From RGIG5612 sp963599255 (GTDB lineage: Bacteria > Bacillota > Clostridia > Lachnospirales > Lachnospiraceae), in contig CAVBWS010000002.1 in NCBI GenBank assembly GCA_963599255.1, positions 37,998 to 101,997 on the forward strand: DNA of 64,000 nt. The letters run 5' to 3'. The position numbers and the translations under genes were made by a program. Below the pieces are notes generated by a model. That model saw only the letters and a program-made list of their open reading frames with translations. It made no database searches and was not told the DNA's origin. Below, one piece after another: positions 1 through 8,846 of this stretch. How positions within the stretch are numbered: the first letter of the stretch is position 1; every line of letters begins with the position of its first letter.

Positions 1-2136
1 CTGTGCATACCGAGAAGGAGCAACGGAATCTGACAGAGGTTCTTCGTTTCTTCTTCCGTCCGGGGTTGCTCCCGTCCAGCTTCCAAGCGTAAGGTAGCTT
101 TCCATGCTAATGAGGCCTCCGATAAAATGCCCGCCATGGGCAGTTCGATGCGATTCCAAATTTTCAAACCAATAGTCCAGAACCTTTTTGCAGAAAAGAT
201 CCGCATATGGGTTATCCTTTCCATATTTCGGCGCTTCAATGCATTTCCTGCGAAGCTCCTCGTATCCTTCCCAATTCCTGGACAGAGCTGTTTTCAATTC
301 TTTCCAATCAGTCACCCTCTCCCGATAAATCAGAGTATCAATAGCGCTCAGACAGTCTCCCGCGGTTCCAAGCCCAATTCCCAAAGGACCAGTCCAACTG
401 TATCGTGAACCGCCATTTACAAAATCAATACCGCTTTTTCGCGAGGTTGGATGCATCAGATTGTGCCATACTGATGGGTAAAATGTGGTAAATACATAGT
501 CATTTACATTGTTGGTCACCACGTTCATTTCTACGGCATACCTCATCTGCGCTTCTACCGCAGCCAGAAATTCCTGCATAGTCGCAAAGCTTTCCGGTTC
601 TCCGGTTACAGGTCCTACCTGTCTTCCATTGCACGGATTAACTCCATTCCAGATGGCAAGCTCAACGGGCTTTACCAGACTGAAAAATCCACCATTTTGT
701 CTTCCGGATGTATCCGCTCCCGTCATATTAGGATCCGTTACATTTTCCTGACATCCCACATCCCCATAATTGCGGGCATCTCCCAGTGACACACCACAAT
801 TACTTACCATACCGGGGATTATGGCGTTATCATTAAGAAGCAGCGGCAAGCCACCGCCTAACCTTAATACATCCAATGCTGCATGAAGCAGCGCGTCCGG
901 CGTTTCATGGTTTATACGAACCGACAGTGCCGGATCTGTCAGATGCACATGGGCATGAGCTTCCAACAACATATATGAAAGCTCATTGGTTGCGTCATAC
1001 CCCTGCGTATCGATACCCCCGAGATTGATCTTGTCATTGTTTCCTCTTGGACACCCAATGCCCATAGTAAATGCCGTACTCTCATTCCATTTCAGGAACA
1101 AGCATTCCAGCAGTTCCTGTGCCTGTTTTCTATTGATTTCCCCTGTCTCCAGATCTCGCTTAAGGATAGGCAGCATGTACTGATCAAAACGTCCCAAAGA
1201 ATGAGAGTCCATTCCCTCGATCAGGGAAGTGCCTGCGCGTAGAAAGTGGATGCACTGCAACGCTTCCCACCAGGTCCTGGCAGGATATTCTGGTACCTGC
1301 CGACAATTTTTAGCCATCTGCGAAAGTTCCGCCTTGCGTTTCACATCTGTTTCCTTTTCCGCAAGCTGCTGTGCATAATCAGCATTTCGATGTGCATAAG
1401 TAATCATCGCCTCAGCTGCGATAAGCATCCCCTTCATCTGATCTCGCCGTTCCAGTGTCGTCATTCCCTCCGGGTTTCGGATATCCAGCTGTTCCATTTC
1501 CTGCCTAATCTCCTGCATCAAACCCGATAGTCCTTTTTCAATAACAGAACGGTAATCCTGGATCGTATGTGCCAACGGACCTCCTACCGTCGGAATATAA
1601 CACTGACTGTCATTCATAAATTGATATGCTTCCGGATAATTCAGCGCCATTTCCTTCAGCAAATAGTCCATACGTCCCTTGTTTTTCCAATATGGAAGGA
1701 TCTGCTCCTGAAATTCCCGCAGTTCCTCGGGATCGTAGACATAAATTCGATCCAGCTCCGCACAGGTTCCTTTTTCTGGAAAATCCAGTGCCGGGAAATG
1801 CGGATTAAAATCCACATAATGCGGTCCCGCACTTGCACCTCCCATCAGAAGCTGTCCTTCGGTAAGTCCTAGCGGGATTTCCTCTAATCCCCGCTTGATG
1901 GATAATGCTCTGCGTATCGCCGGATGCAGCCCTTCAGTTTCCATGTAGGAACGAGTCACACTGACTGCCCAATGAAATGAAAGCCTTCGCTTCCCTTTAT
2001 AATATCGAGGAAGCATGCCTCGTCGAATTTTCTGAATCCGCTGTTCTTCCGGATCATCCTCTCGCAATATCATTTGGTCAAAAAACTCTCCGGTAAAGGG
2101 CATATTCTTTTCTCTCCACCACGCACTTCCTGCCAT
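1..2136 (-). CDS. Glycyl radical enzyme (dehydratase/lyase type), C-terminus cut by window edge
   Basis: 712 codons of a pyruvate formate-lyase-fold enzyme are visible; the part carrying the radical glycine lies beyond position 1. The thiyl cysteine, about residue 462, sits in DVGCQENV. This Cys-x-Glu arrangement is that of glycerol, diol and choline GRE lyases, not the Cys-Cys of formate acetyltransferase. The last visible block (PDGRRNEEPLSDSVAPS) is the family's PDGRR region. The ATG at 2136 has GGAG 8 nt upstream; an in-frame ATG at 2157 would add seven residues. The gene is last in an operon with an SDR, its activase and a dehydrogenase, so it probably cleaves or dehydrates a small molecule whose product or precursor is oxidised or reduced. 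The Gln between Cys and Glu is not one I can match to a characterised substrate class. Confidence 0.9.
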   Translation of the reverse strand, partial: MAGSAWWREKNMPFTGEFFDQMILREDDPEEQRIQKIRRGMLPRYYKGKRRLSFHWAVSVTRSYMETEGLHPAIRRALSIKRGLEEIPLGLTEGQLLMGGASAGPHYVDFNPHFPALDFPEKGTCAELDRIYVYDPEELREFQEQILPYWKNKGRMDYLLKEMALNYPEAYQFMNDSQCYIPTVGGPLAHTIQDYRSVIEKGLSGLMQEIRQEMEQLDIRNPEGMTTLERRDQMKGMLIAAEAMITYAHRNADYAQQLAEKETDVKRKAELSQMAKNCRQVPEYPARTWWEALQCIHFLRAGTSLIEGMDSHSLGRFDQYMLPILKRDLETGEINRKQAQELLECLFLKWNESTAFTMGIGCPRGNNDKINLGGIDTQGYDATNELSYMLLEAHAHVHLTDPALSVRINHETPDALLHAALDVLRLGGGLPLLLNDNAIIPGMVSNCGVSLGDARNYGDVGCQENVTDPNMTGADTSGRQNGGFFSLVKPVELAIWNGVNPCNGRQVGPVTGEPESFATMQEFLAAVEAQMRYAVEMNVVTNNVNDYVFTTFYPSVWHNLMHPTSRKSGIDFVNGGSRYSWTGPLGIGLGTAGDCLSAIDTLIYRERVTDWKELKTALSRNWEGYEELRRKCIEAPKYGKDNPYADLFCKKVLDYWFENLESHRTAHGGHFIGGLISMESYLTLGSWTGATPDGRRNEEPLSDSVAPSRYAQ

Positions 2137-2166
2137 AGTCCAATCTCCTTCATTCATGCAGTCTCT

Positions 2167-3189
2167 CTAAAACAAGAAAACCACCTTCGTCGCTTTATGA
2201 TTTTTTACCAGATTGAATCCATACACACAGTCTTCTGGCTGCAATACATGACTAATATATTCATAAGGATTAATCTTTCCTTCTAATACAAGCTGCGCCA
2301 TTTCTTCATTGGCATCTTCTTCATCCGGCCAGCGCACCCACACACGAGGGTCATTACGCAGTTCAGGTGCCCAGGAAAGTCCCGGAGCTGCGCCATAGAG
2401 CTGTACGGTTCCCTTTTCCCCTACAACATCCAGACAAGTCTTAAGTGCACTGTCGCTTCCAACAGCTTCGATTACCTTTAACAGGCCTCCGTCATCAAGT
2501 ATCTTTTTTAGTTCATCCGGATATTTATCACCAACGACATACAGGTCTGCTCCCGCCGCAGTGAATTTCTCTCGATGATCCTCTTTTCTGCCAAATACCA
2601 CTATAGGACTTGCTCCCATTACCTTAGCAAACTTGGTAAAGCAATATGCCACAGGGCCGGTACCTACTATGCCCAGTGGTTCGCCTGCCTTGACATCAAA
2701 GTTTCTGAGAGTAGTCCATGTCTCTTTCAGCGTGATCATGATCGCTCCCTGTACGCTGTCGATTCCCTTCGGCAGGATCTGATGCTTAGTCGCCTGATAA
2801 TTTAACGGAATATCAGCTCCATCTTCTTTTATCGCTGCCAGATCCTGTACAACACCATATTCACTCATGCCGCCTTCTGAACCAATCCCTCCAGGATAAT
2901 GACCCCAAGTATGGGCACGAAGCACCCTGTCACCGATCTTAAAATTTCGGCATTTCTCGCCCAATTCAATGACCACACCACAGGATTCATGTCCCAAATT
3001 AATAGGCAGTCCTTCCGGGAATCCACCGCCTTCAGGTCCTCCAAATACGCGGTTAACAAACATCATGTCTGTATTGTTGCAGATAGCGCAGGCCTCAATC
3101 TTTACCAACGCTTCATAAGGTCCAGGCTTTGGTACAGGGATCTCCCCCAGCATAACTTTTCCCGGTTCCGATGAAATGATTGTCTTCAT
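2167..3189 (-). CDS. Zinc-type medium-chain alcohol/polyol dehydrogenase
   Basis: 340-residue MDR-superfamily oxidoreductase. Catalytic-zinc ligands are visible as Cys37 (CAICNNTD) and the GHES motif near residue 66. The Rossmann nucleotide-binding turn is GIVGTGPVA. The lobe between about residues 90 and 115 lacks the four cysteines that bind structural zinc in classical alcohol dehydrogenases. The ATG at 3189 is chosen because GGAGG lies 7 nt upstream; an ATG at 3204 would place that ribosome site inside the gene. It lies between the activase and the glycyl radical enzyme in one transcript and probably reduces or oxidises a pathway intermediate. Substrate cannot be read from sequence. Confidence 0.85.
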   Translation of the reverse strand: MKTIISSEPGKVMLGEIPVPKPGPYEALVKIEACAICNNTDMMFVNRVFGGPEGGGFPEGLPINLGHESCGVVIELGEKCRNFKIGDRVLRAHTWGHYPGGIGSEGGMSEYGVVQDLAAIKEDGADIPLNYQATKHQILPKGIDSVQGAIMITLKETWTTLRNFDVKAGEPLGIVGTGPVAYCFTKFAKVMGASPIVVFGRKEDHREKFTAAGADLYVVGDKYPDELKKILDDGGLLKVIEAVGSDSALKTCLDVVGEKGTVQLYGAAPGLSWAPELRNDPRVWVRWPDEEDANEEMAQLVLEGKINPYEYISHVLQPEDCVYGFNLVKNHKATKVVFLF

Positions 3190-3217
3190 ATGTAATACCT
3201 CCATTTTTTTGATAACT

Positions 3218-4138
3218 TTATCCGCCTGTTTCTACGCGGAATCCCTTCTGTTCCAGATAGCGTTTCCACTGCTCCAACTCTGTTGTATCTTCTGCAGATT
3301 GCCGAAGTGCTTTTTTCTCCGGCAGCGCATAATCTCTTCCCAACCTTTTGTATTTATCTTTCCCCAATTGATGAAAAGGCATCAGATGAATTTCCCGAAC
3401 AGCGGTATCCTGTAAAAATGCTGCCAGCATCCTCAGATTTTCCTTTTGAAAATTAAGTCCAGGGATTACCGGTATCCGGATAATGATCCTGCTTCCGTGT
3501 TTTATAAGACGCCGCAGATTTTCCAATATCAGGTCATTCGATACACCCGTTAACGTTTTATGAATCTGCGGATCCATATGCTTCAGATCATACAGAAAAA
3601 GATTTGTATACTCTGCTGCCTGCTCCAAGATTCTCCATTTCGTATTACCCGTGGTTTCCACTGCCGTATTGATATTTCGTTTGTAACAGTTCTCAAGGAT
3701 CCCAATTGCAAATTCCTCTTGCAAAAAGGGTTCTCCTCCGGAAAGGGTGATGCCGCCTCCAGATTTTCGATAATAATCCCTGTCCCTTTGTACCTGTGCC
3801 ACAACCTCCTCAACAGACATTTGTTTTCCCACCATGCGAAGCGCTCCGACAAAACAATGTTCCGTACAGATACCGCAGTTGTCACATACAGTCCTGTCAA
3901 TCTGATTGCACCGCTGACCCTCGAAAATCGTAATAGCATGCCGCGGGCATACAATAATGCATTTGCCGCATTTGATACATTTCTGATACCTATATTCCAG
4001 TTCTGGAAAAGTATGCTGGGATTCCGGATTGCAGCACCAAAGGCATCGCAAGGGACAGCCCTTTAAAAATACCACCGTCCGAATTCCAGGTCCGTCATGA
4101 GTTGAATATTTCTGGATATCAAATACTGTTCCTTTCAT
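3218..4138 (-). CDS. Glycyl-radical-enzyme activating enzyme (radical SAM)
   Basis: 306-residue radical SAM activase that installs the glycyl radical on the partner enzyme encoded downstream. The cluster motif is C28-x3-C32-x2-C35 (GCPLRCLWC). It is followed by two ferredoxin-like cysteine sets (CIKCGKCIIVCP and CDNCGICTEHC, roughly residues 54-95), the insert typical of activases for non-PFL glycyl radical enzymes. SGGEP, the conserved SAM-binding stretch, is near residue 133. Its ATG overlaps the stop of the upstream SDR gene by one base (TGATG), indicating translational coupling. Confidence 0.93.
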   Translation of the reverse strand: MKGTVFDIQKYSTHDGPGIRTVVFLKGCPLRCLWCCNPESQHTFPELEYRYQKCIKCGKCIIVCPRHAITIFEGQRCNQIDRTVCDNCGICTEHCFVGALRMVGKQMSVEEVVAQVQRDRDYYRKSGGGITLSGGEPFLQEEFAIGILENCYKRNINTAVETTGNTKWRILEQAAEYTNLFLYDLKHMDPQIHKTLTGVSNDLILENLRRLIKHGSRIIIRIPVIPGLNFQKENLRMLAAFLQDTAVREIHLMPFHQLGKDKYKRLGRDYALPEKKALRQSAEDTTELEQWKRYLEQKGFRVETGG

Positions 4139-4932
4139 CAGGTGTTAAATTCCGGATTTTCTTCCGGCTTATAAATGTACGGAATCATAACTTTGCCACC
4201 ATCAATTAAAATATTTTCTGCAGTGATCCAGCCAGAATATTCATCACTTGCCAGTACCACGCACATGCGCCCATGGTCCTTATAGCAATCACCACAACGT
4301 CCCAGTGGAATAGTTTCCGCAATTTTATCTGCTACCTCATGCATAAAAGTATTCATACCGGTAGGGGTTGGTCCCGGAGCAATAGAATTGACACGGATAT
4401 GATGAGGAGCCAGTACCCCAGCCAGTGCCAATGTTATCGCTTGTACACCGCCTTTTGATGCGCTGTAACCCACGCCCTCCGGAAAGCAGGAAGAAACGGC
4501 CTCTGAAGAAAAATTCACTATAGAACCGTGCACCTTATTTTCAATCATGGTTTTTGCAACAATCTGTGTCACGATGAATACACTCTCCAGATTTATCTTC
4601 ACTTCCCTTTCAAATTCCTCCACCGTCTGCTCAAAGAAATCCTTCCAGTAAATTACACCGGCATTGTTGATCAAGGTTGTAACCGGTCCAAAAGTGTCGA
4701 TAGTAAGCTGTACCATCGCCTTTACGCTTTCCGGATCCGTTACATCTACTCTGGTCGCAATCGCTCTGCCGCCCGCATCTGTGATCTCTTTCGCAACGTT
4801 TTTTGCATTTTCCTCATTAAGGTCACATACCATAACTGCTGCACCGTGATCTGCCAAGGCCATAGCAACGCCTCTGCCGTTTCCGCGCCCACTTCCTGTA
4901 ACGATAGCCACCTTGTCATTTAACTGTAACAT
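4138..4932 (-). CDS. Short-chain dehydrogenase/reductase
   Basis: 264-residue classical SDR. The N-terminal cofactor motif is TGSGRGNG (12-19), Asp37 at the end of beta-2 favours NAD(H), NNAG is present, and the catalytic Ser and YSASK tetrad lie around residues 144-162. It is the first gene of the operon that continues with activase, MDR dehydrogenase and glycyl radical enzyme. The ribosome site AGGAGG is about 9 nt upstream. Transcription should start near 4980 from a TATAAT box with no recognisable -35, preceded by two palindromic sites. Substrate unknown; a hydroxy/keto conversion next to the glycyl-radical step is likely. Confidence 0.88.
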   Translation of the reverse strand: MLQLNDKVAIVTGSGRGNGRGVAMALADHGAAVMVCDLNEENAKNVAKEITDAGGRAIATRVDVTDPESVKAMVQLTIDTFGPVTTLINNAGVIYWKDFFEQTVEEFEREVKINLESVFIVTQIVAKTMIENKVHGSIVNFSSEAVSSCFPEGVGYSASKGGVQAITLALAGVLAPHHIRVNSIAPGPTPTGMNTFMHEVADKIAETIPLGRCGDCYKDHGRMCVVLASDEYSGWITAENILIDGGKVMIPYIYKPEENPEFNT

Positions 4933-4986
4933 CTGTTTCTCCTCCTATTTTTATGTTCTCTATCGTGTTTTCTTTTTTGTATCTCA

Positions 4987-5059
4987 ATTATAAAATCCTG
5001 TTCCTTTTTCTTCGCTGACACATGTCACATAAAGTCGATTATTTATATGACAAATGTCA
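4987..5059 (-). promoter_or_regulatory. Activator-type promoter with two TGACA-NN-TGTCA palindromes, SDR/GRE operon
   Basis: On the minus strand TATAAT occupies 4992-4987, but the hexamer 17 bp upstream (GCGAAG) is not a -35. Palindromes lie at 5016-5027 (TGACACATGTCA) and 5048-5059 (TGACAAATGTCA). With the start at about 4980, their centres fall at -41.5 and -73.5. Extended to 16 bp the sites read TxTGA-N6-TCAxA, the layout of CRP/FNR-family sites. The same pair with the same 32-bp spacing precedes the ABC operon at 11063. Confidence 0.7.
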
Positions 5060-5075
5060 CAGCAATATCAGAGTT

Positions 5076-5118
5076 AAAAAAACGGGATCCTGATAAATAT
5101 CAGAATCCCGAAAAAAAG
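5076..5118 (-). terminator. Rho-independent terminator after the ABC/M24 operon
   Basis: Thirteen-base arms (5083-5095 and 5098-5110) with one mismatch and a two-base loop, followed on the minus strand by seven T. A-rich bases on the other side make it potentially bidirectional. It separates the importer operon from the SDR operon promoter. Confidence 0.85.
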
Positions 5119-5156
5119 GTAGGGCATAAAAGCAACCTCGCTTTTACCACAATATA

Positions 5157-6359
5157 TTATTTCCATGTACCTGCTCCTGCCACCAGGATCTCCTGAGGTA
5201 CATGGCTTAACCGAACCGCTCCATTTATTCCTGTCAGGAAGTTGTCGCAGCAGAATATGTATGCATCCTCAGTAATTCCGAAAGGATGAATAGCAATATT
5301 CATGTTTTCTTCTATCCGCATTGTCTCCGCCTCATAGATTACCGGACGTTCTGCCAACTCATAACCCTGTCCATGAGAGAAGATCATTCCACGGTTCGGA
5401 TAATCCCGCTCTCGCATAAACCTTTCGTTGAAGGCTGCTATCTCCTTCGGCGACGCACCTTTTTTCATAAGAGCGGCCGCTTGCTGCTGTGCTTCTCTGG
5501 CGATTTCCCAGCCCCTTAGCAGCCGTTTGGAAGGTTCACCGATACAGATAGTTCTTCCTACCTCTTGATACATGCCGCCCGGTCCGCTGACCTCCAGCAT
5601 CACCAGTACCTGATCTCCCGGCTGCAATATCCGTTTCATCAGATAGTCCATTTTATGAGACGCCGGCATTCCCATGGGAGCTGAACCTACCACGATCATC
5701 TGCTCCTCGCTTCCAAGTTCCACCAGAAGATGCCTGATATCATTTGCCACCTCATACTCACGTCTTCCGGGACGCACAAAGGCAGGAACTGCTGCAAATG
5801 CAGCATCTACAATATCAGCTGTCTTTTTTATCAGTGCAATTTCTTCTTCACTCTTAACGCACTTGATGCTGTCAGTTTCTTCTGTAAAATCCACAAATTC
5901 CGCATCCGGAAGCGACTCTTTCAGACAACGCCAGGTAGCCGCAGACATGGCAGCAGGTGCTATCAGACCAATTTTCTGATATCCTCCATTTTTCAACACA
6001 GCAACAGCTGCATCACCATCTTCCCGATTGGTATAATGTATCCCACGATAATAAGGAAGCACAATATCCTCACGAATGCCGCGCATCATCCATGACGGCA
6101 GGGTCAGAGAAGGGATATTGCCCTCGGTAATAATGGTCATCTCTTCCTCCAACGGAAAGATTACCGTAATAGGGGTTCCGAATTTTGTGGGTATATCCGT
6201 AAACCAACGAACATAGCCACACATGAAGGATTCACTGTTTTGCAGTACCAGACAATCCAACCCAGCATCTTTCATTTTTCTTCTGACAGCTCTCCAGCGT
6301 CTATTTAACTCCTGATCCGATATCGGATATAATGCATTTTCTAATAATTCCCTATCCAT
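5157..6359 (-). CDS. M24-fold (creatinase/prolidase-like) enzyme with altered metal site
   Basis: 400-residue protein of the creatinase/aminopeptidase P superfamily: an N-terminal creatinase domain (about 1-165) and a pita-bread catalytic domain. The conserved histidine is in FSHGQGYELAERP. The two Asp metal ligands of true peptidases appear as Glu (VMLEVSG and MYQEVGRT), the first C-terminal Glu ligand as His (NIAIHPFG), and the final Glu region is not conserved. That pattern argues against an ordinary Xaa-Pro peptidase. Non-peptidase members of this fold include creatinase, ectoine hydrolase DoeA and the DMSP lyase DddP. Last gene of the ABC importer operon, 13 bp after the permease, so it may act on the imported compound. 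Confidence 0.75.
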   Translation of the reverse strand: MDRELLENALYPISDQELNRRWRAVRRKMKDAGLDCLVLQNSESFMCGYVRWFTDIPTKFGTPITVIFPLEEEMTIITEGNIPSLTLPSWMMRGIREDIVLPYYRGIHYTNREDGDAAVAVLKNGGYQKIGLIAPAAMSAATWRCLKESLPDAEFVDFTEETDSIKCVKSEEEIALIKKTADIVDAAFAAVPAFVRPGRREYEVANDIRHLLVELGSEEQMIVVGSAPMGMPASHKMDYLMKRILQPGDQVLVMLEVSGPGGMYQEVGRTICIGEPSKRLLRGWEIAREAQQQAAALMKKGASPKEIAAFNERFMRERDYPNRGMIFSHGQGYELAERPVIYEAETMRIEENMNIAIHPFGITEDAYIFCCDNFLTGINGAVRLSHVPQEILVAGAGTWK

Positions 6360-6372
6360 ATCTTGTCTCCAT

Positions 6373-7341
6373 CTATTCTGTTTTGGACTCTGCCAACTTC
6401 TTTTTATCCGACCTGAGGTTTATCCCCTCTGTACGAATGGTGATAAATAAGATCACCATCAGCAGTATTCCCTCAATCAGTTCTGAGTATTCGCTGGACG
6501 CAATTCCCATCAGCTTTAAACCATTTTCAATAATAACAAATACCAGACATCCAATGATCATCTTATAGGTTGAAGCGGTAGAACCACCTTTTACAAGGAT
6601 ACCTCCTACATAGATCGCGATCAGAGAACGCATTTCAAACATAGTACCCATGGAAGTTGTCGTACCTCCGCTTCTTGCAATGATAAACATTCCTGCAATC
6701 GCGGCAGTCAGTCCAGAGATCATAAAGCAGATTATTTTCAAACTGATCACTGGCTTTCCAACGCTGACAGCCAGCACTTCATTTTCACCGATTGCCTTGA
6801 TATCCCTTCCGAATGAGGTACGTTCCAGAAAGTACCATGAAAACGCAAGCACCAAAAGCAGGAATGGAAGTTTAATACAAACCTTATCAATAGCCTTGAT
6901 AAATGTGCCGGCATATGTAAGTCCCGTAAAGCTTTGAATATAATTTATAATACCCCTAACCCCGATCAGCATAGCAAGAGTTACCATGAAAGATGGTACC
7001 TTGAATTTTGCGTTGATGATGCCATTTAAAGCACCTAGTCCAATGCCTATCGCAAATGCAGTAAGCAGCATCAGCAGTACACTCCCCGTTGCTGTAAATA
7101 CAACATCTCCTACTACAGCGCTTAGTCCTGCGTTAACGCCTACAGAAAGATCACTGCATCCAAGTGCTACCACAAAAATTGCCCCACTGCACAAAACCAG
7201 CAGCACCACGACCTGATTCAACAAAGAATTCAAGTTAAATGGTGTAAACATTTTCCCTTTAGTCAGAATCCCAAAGAGCAGCAGGATCACCACCAAAGTG
7301 ATAAAAGGAACCAGTTTTCGTATATCGATTCTATTCTTCAT
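6373..7341 (-). CDS. ABC importer permease, ribose/simple-sugar (RbsC) type
   Basis: 322-residue hydrophobic protein of the BPD_transp_2 type found in ribose, xylose and autoinducer-2 importers, with 8-10 membrane segments and a charged C-terminal tail. Its start overlaps the ATPase stop by one base. Together with the permease at 8843-9802 it should form a heterodimeric channel. The substrate may be a sugar, but members of this class also carry nucleosides, polyols and other small molecules. Confidence 0.88.
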   Translation of the reverse strand: MKNRIDIRKLVPFITLVVILLLFGILTKGKMFTPFNLNSLLNQVVVLLVLCSGAIFVVALGCSDLSVGVNAGLSAVVGDVVFTATGSVLLMLLTAFAIGIGLGALNGIINAKFKVPSFMVTLAMLIGVRGIINYIQSFTGLTYAGTFIKAIDKVCIKLPFLLLVLAFSWYFLERTSFGRDIKAIGENEVLAVSVGKPVISLKIICFMISGLTAAIAGMFIIARSGGTTTSMGTMFEMRSLIAIYVGGILVKGGSTASTYKMIIGCLVFVIIENGLKLMGIASSEYSELIEGILLMVILFITIRTEGINLRSDKKKLAESKTE

Positions 7342-8846
7342 CAGACCATCACCTCGATCAATGCTTCCTGGGTAAAATTCTCTCCCCGTATAAATTCTCC
7401 TGTAATTTTTCCGTCCTTCATCACCAATAATCTATCCGACATGCCCAACAGTTCCGGAAGTTCATCCGAGATCAAAATCATGGAAAGTCCTTTTTTCTTT
7501 GCTTCTGCCATAACATGGTAGATATACGCCTTGACACTGACATCCACTCCTCGGGTCGGGCAGTCCAGTACCAACACATTCAGATCTTTTAAAAGCCACC
7601 TTCCCAGGTTGACCTTCTGCTTATTGCCGCCTGAAAGGTCCGACATACGCTGTCCCGGTCCGACGCATTTGACATTAAATTCCTCGATTCCCTTCTGCGC
7701 AAATGCTTTCAGTTTGCCTGGCCGCAGATACATTGCCTTTCCCTGCAATTCCTGTGTTGATGGAAGGACGAAATTGCTTAGTATCGTATCTGAGATCATG
7801 AGAGCTGCTCCATCTCTGTCCTTTGGTACATATGCCATACCATGTTTTTGTGCCGTAACAGCATTGTTGATTTCGACATTCTCCTGCATGCACAGGCGAA
7901 CTTCTCCCTTTCGTCCTTCAGAAAGTCCAAAAATCGCCATACCTACATCATGGATACCAGAGTCACTCAGTCCGCCAAATCCCAGGATTTCTCCCTTGTG
8001 AAGTTCAAAAGAAACCCCTTCCAATGCATGCGGGACCTCCACATTTTCTACCTTCAGCACAACCTCATCCTCATAGTTTGCTTCCAAATCTTCCCGATAG
8101 TATGCAGAATTAACCTCTCGGCCTACCATCAGACGTTTAATCTCATCTACCGTCAGTTCGCTGCTTTTTCGATCTGCTATGATCTTGCCATCCCGCAGCA
8201 CAGTAATGTTATCGCACAGCTCCAACATTTCCTCTAGGTCATGGGTAATGATCACAATGGTCTTACCTTCACTTTTCAGACGATGGATCAACCGATAGAG
8301 CATTTCCCTGTTATTTTGAGACAATGACTGGGTCAGCTCATCCAGAATCAAAATGTCCGGATCTTCAGACAGCGCCCTGGCAAGTTCCAGCATTTTCCGG
8401 GATTCGATATGCATTTCCGAGCAGTCTCCGTTCAGAGGGATTTTCATCAGCCCATATTCCTCAAATATTTCCTCTGCCTTCCGATACATCTTCTTGATGT
8501 TCACGAAGCCATATTTGGCAAAACGATCCCAGCTTCCCGCAAAAACATTCATGCCTGCAGGCAGCGTGTTCAGTACGCCCAGCTCCTGCACTACAATGCC
8601 GATCTTATTCTTTTTTGCATCTAATGGACTTTTGGGATCATAAGATTTTCCATGTAATGTAATGGTTCCCTCATCCTTTAGATAAATACCGGCTATCTGC
8701 TGCAAAAGCGTGGATTTTCCAGATCCGTTTTCTCCCGCCAGTCCTCGTACTTCACCCTTTTGCAGTGAAAAATCAATATGGTCATTGGCGATAGTCGGTC
8801 CAAAATATTTGCAAAGTCCTTTTACCTCTAAAATTGTTTCCATCAT
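7341..8846 (-). CDS. ABC importer ATPase with two nucleotide-binding domains (RbsA/MglA type)
   Basis: 501-residue tandem ATPase. The first domain has Walker A GENGSGKST and Walker B ILILDELT, but its signature region is degenerate (MHIESRKMLELARAL). The second domain has a good signature (LSGGNKQKVNLGRWL) and a Walker B ending in Cys-Pro (VLVLDCPTRGVDV). This asymmetry is normal for RbsA/XylG/MglA proteins. The start overlaps the upstream permease stop by 4 bp (ATGA). It powers the two permeases of the operon. Confidence 0.92.
   Translation of the reverse strand: MMETILEVKGLCKYFGPTIANDHIDFSLQKGEVRGLAGENGSGKSTLLQQIAGIYLKDEGTITLHGKSYDPKSPLDAKKNKIGIVVQELGVLNTLPAGMNVFAGSWDRFAKYGFVNIKKMYRKAEEIFEEYGLMKIPLNGDCSEMHIESRKMLELARALSEDPDILILDELTQSLSQNNREMLYRLIHRLKSEGKTIVIITHDLEEMLELCDNITVLRDGKIIADRKSSELTVDEIKRLMVGREVNSAYYREDLEANYEDEVVLKVENVEVPHALEGVSFELHKGEILGFGGLSDSGIHDVGMAIFGLSEGRKGEVRLCMQENVEINNAVTAQKHGMAYVPKDRDGAALMISDTILSNFVLPSTQELQGKAMYLRPGKLKAFAQKGIEEFNVKCVGPGQRMSDLSGGNKQKVNLGRWLLKDLNVLVLDCPTRGVDVSVKAYIYHVMAEAKKKGLSMILISDELPELLGMSDRLLVMKDGKITGEFIRGENFTQEALIEVMV

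Noticed and set aside
1567..1872. Plus-strand frames of about 60-100 codons opposite the glycyl radical enzyme gene
   Set aside because: Antisense shadows of a clearly recognisable enzyme with continuous minus-strand homology.
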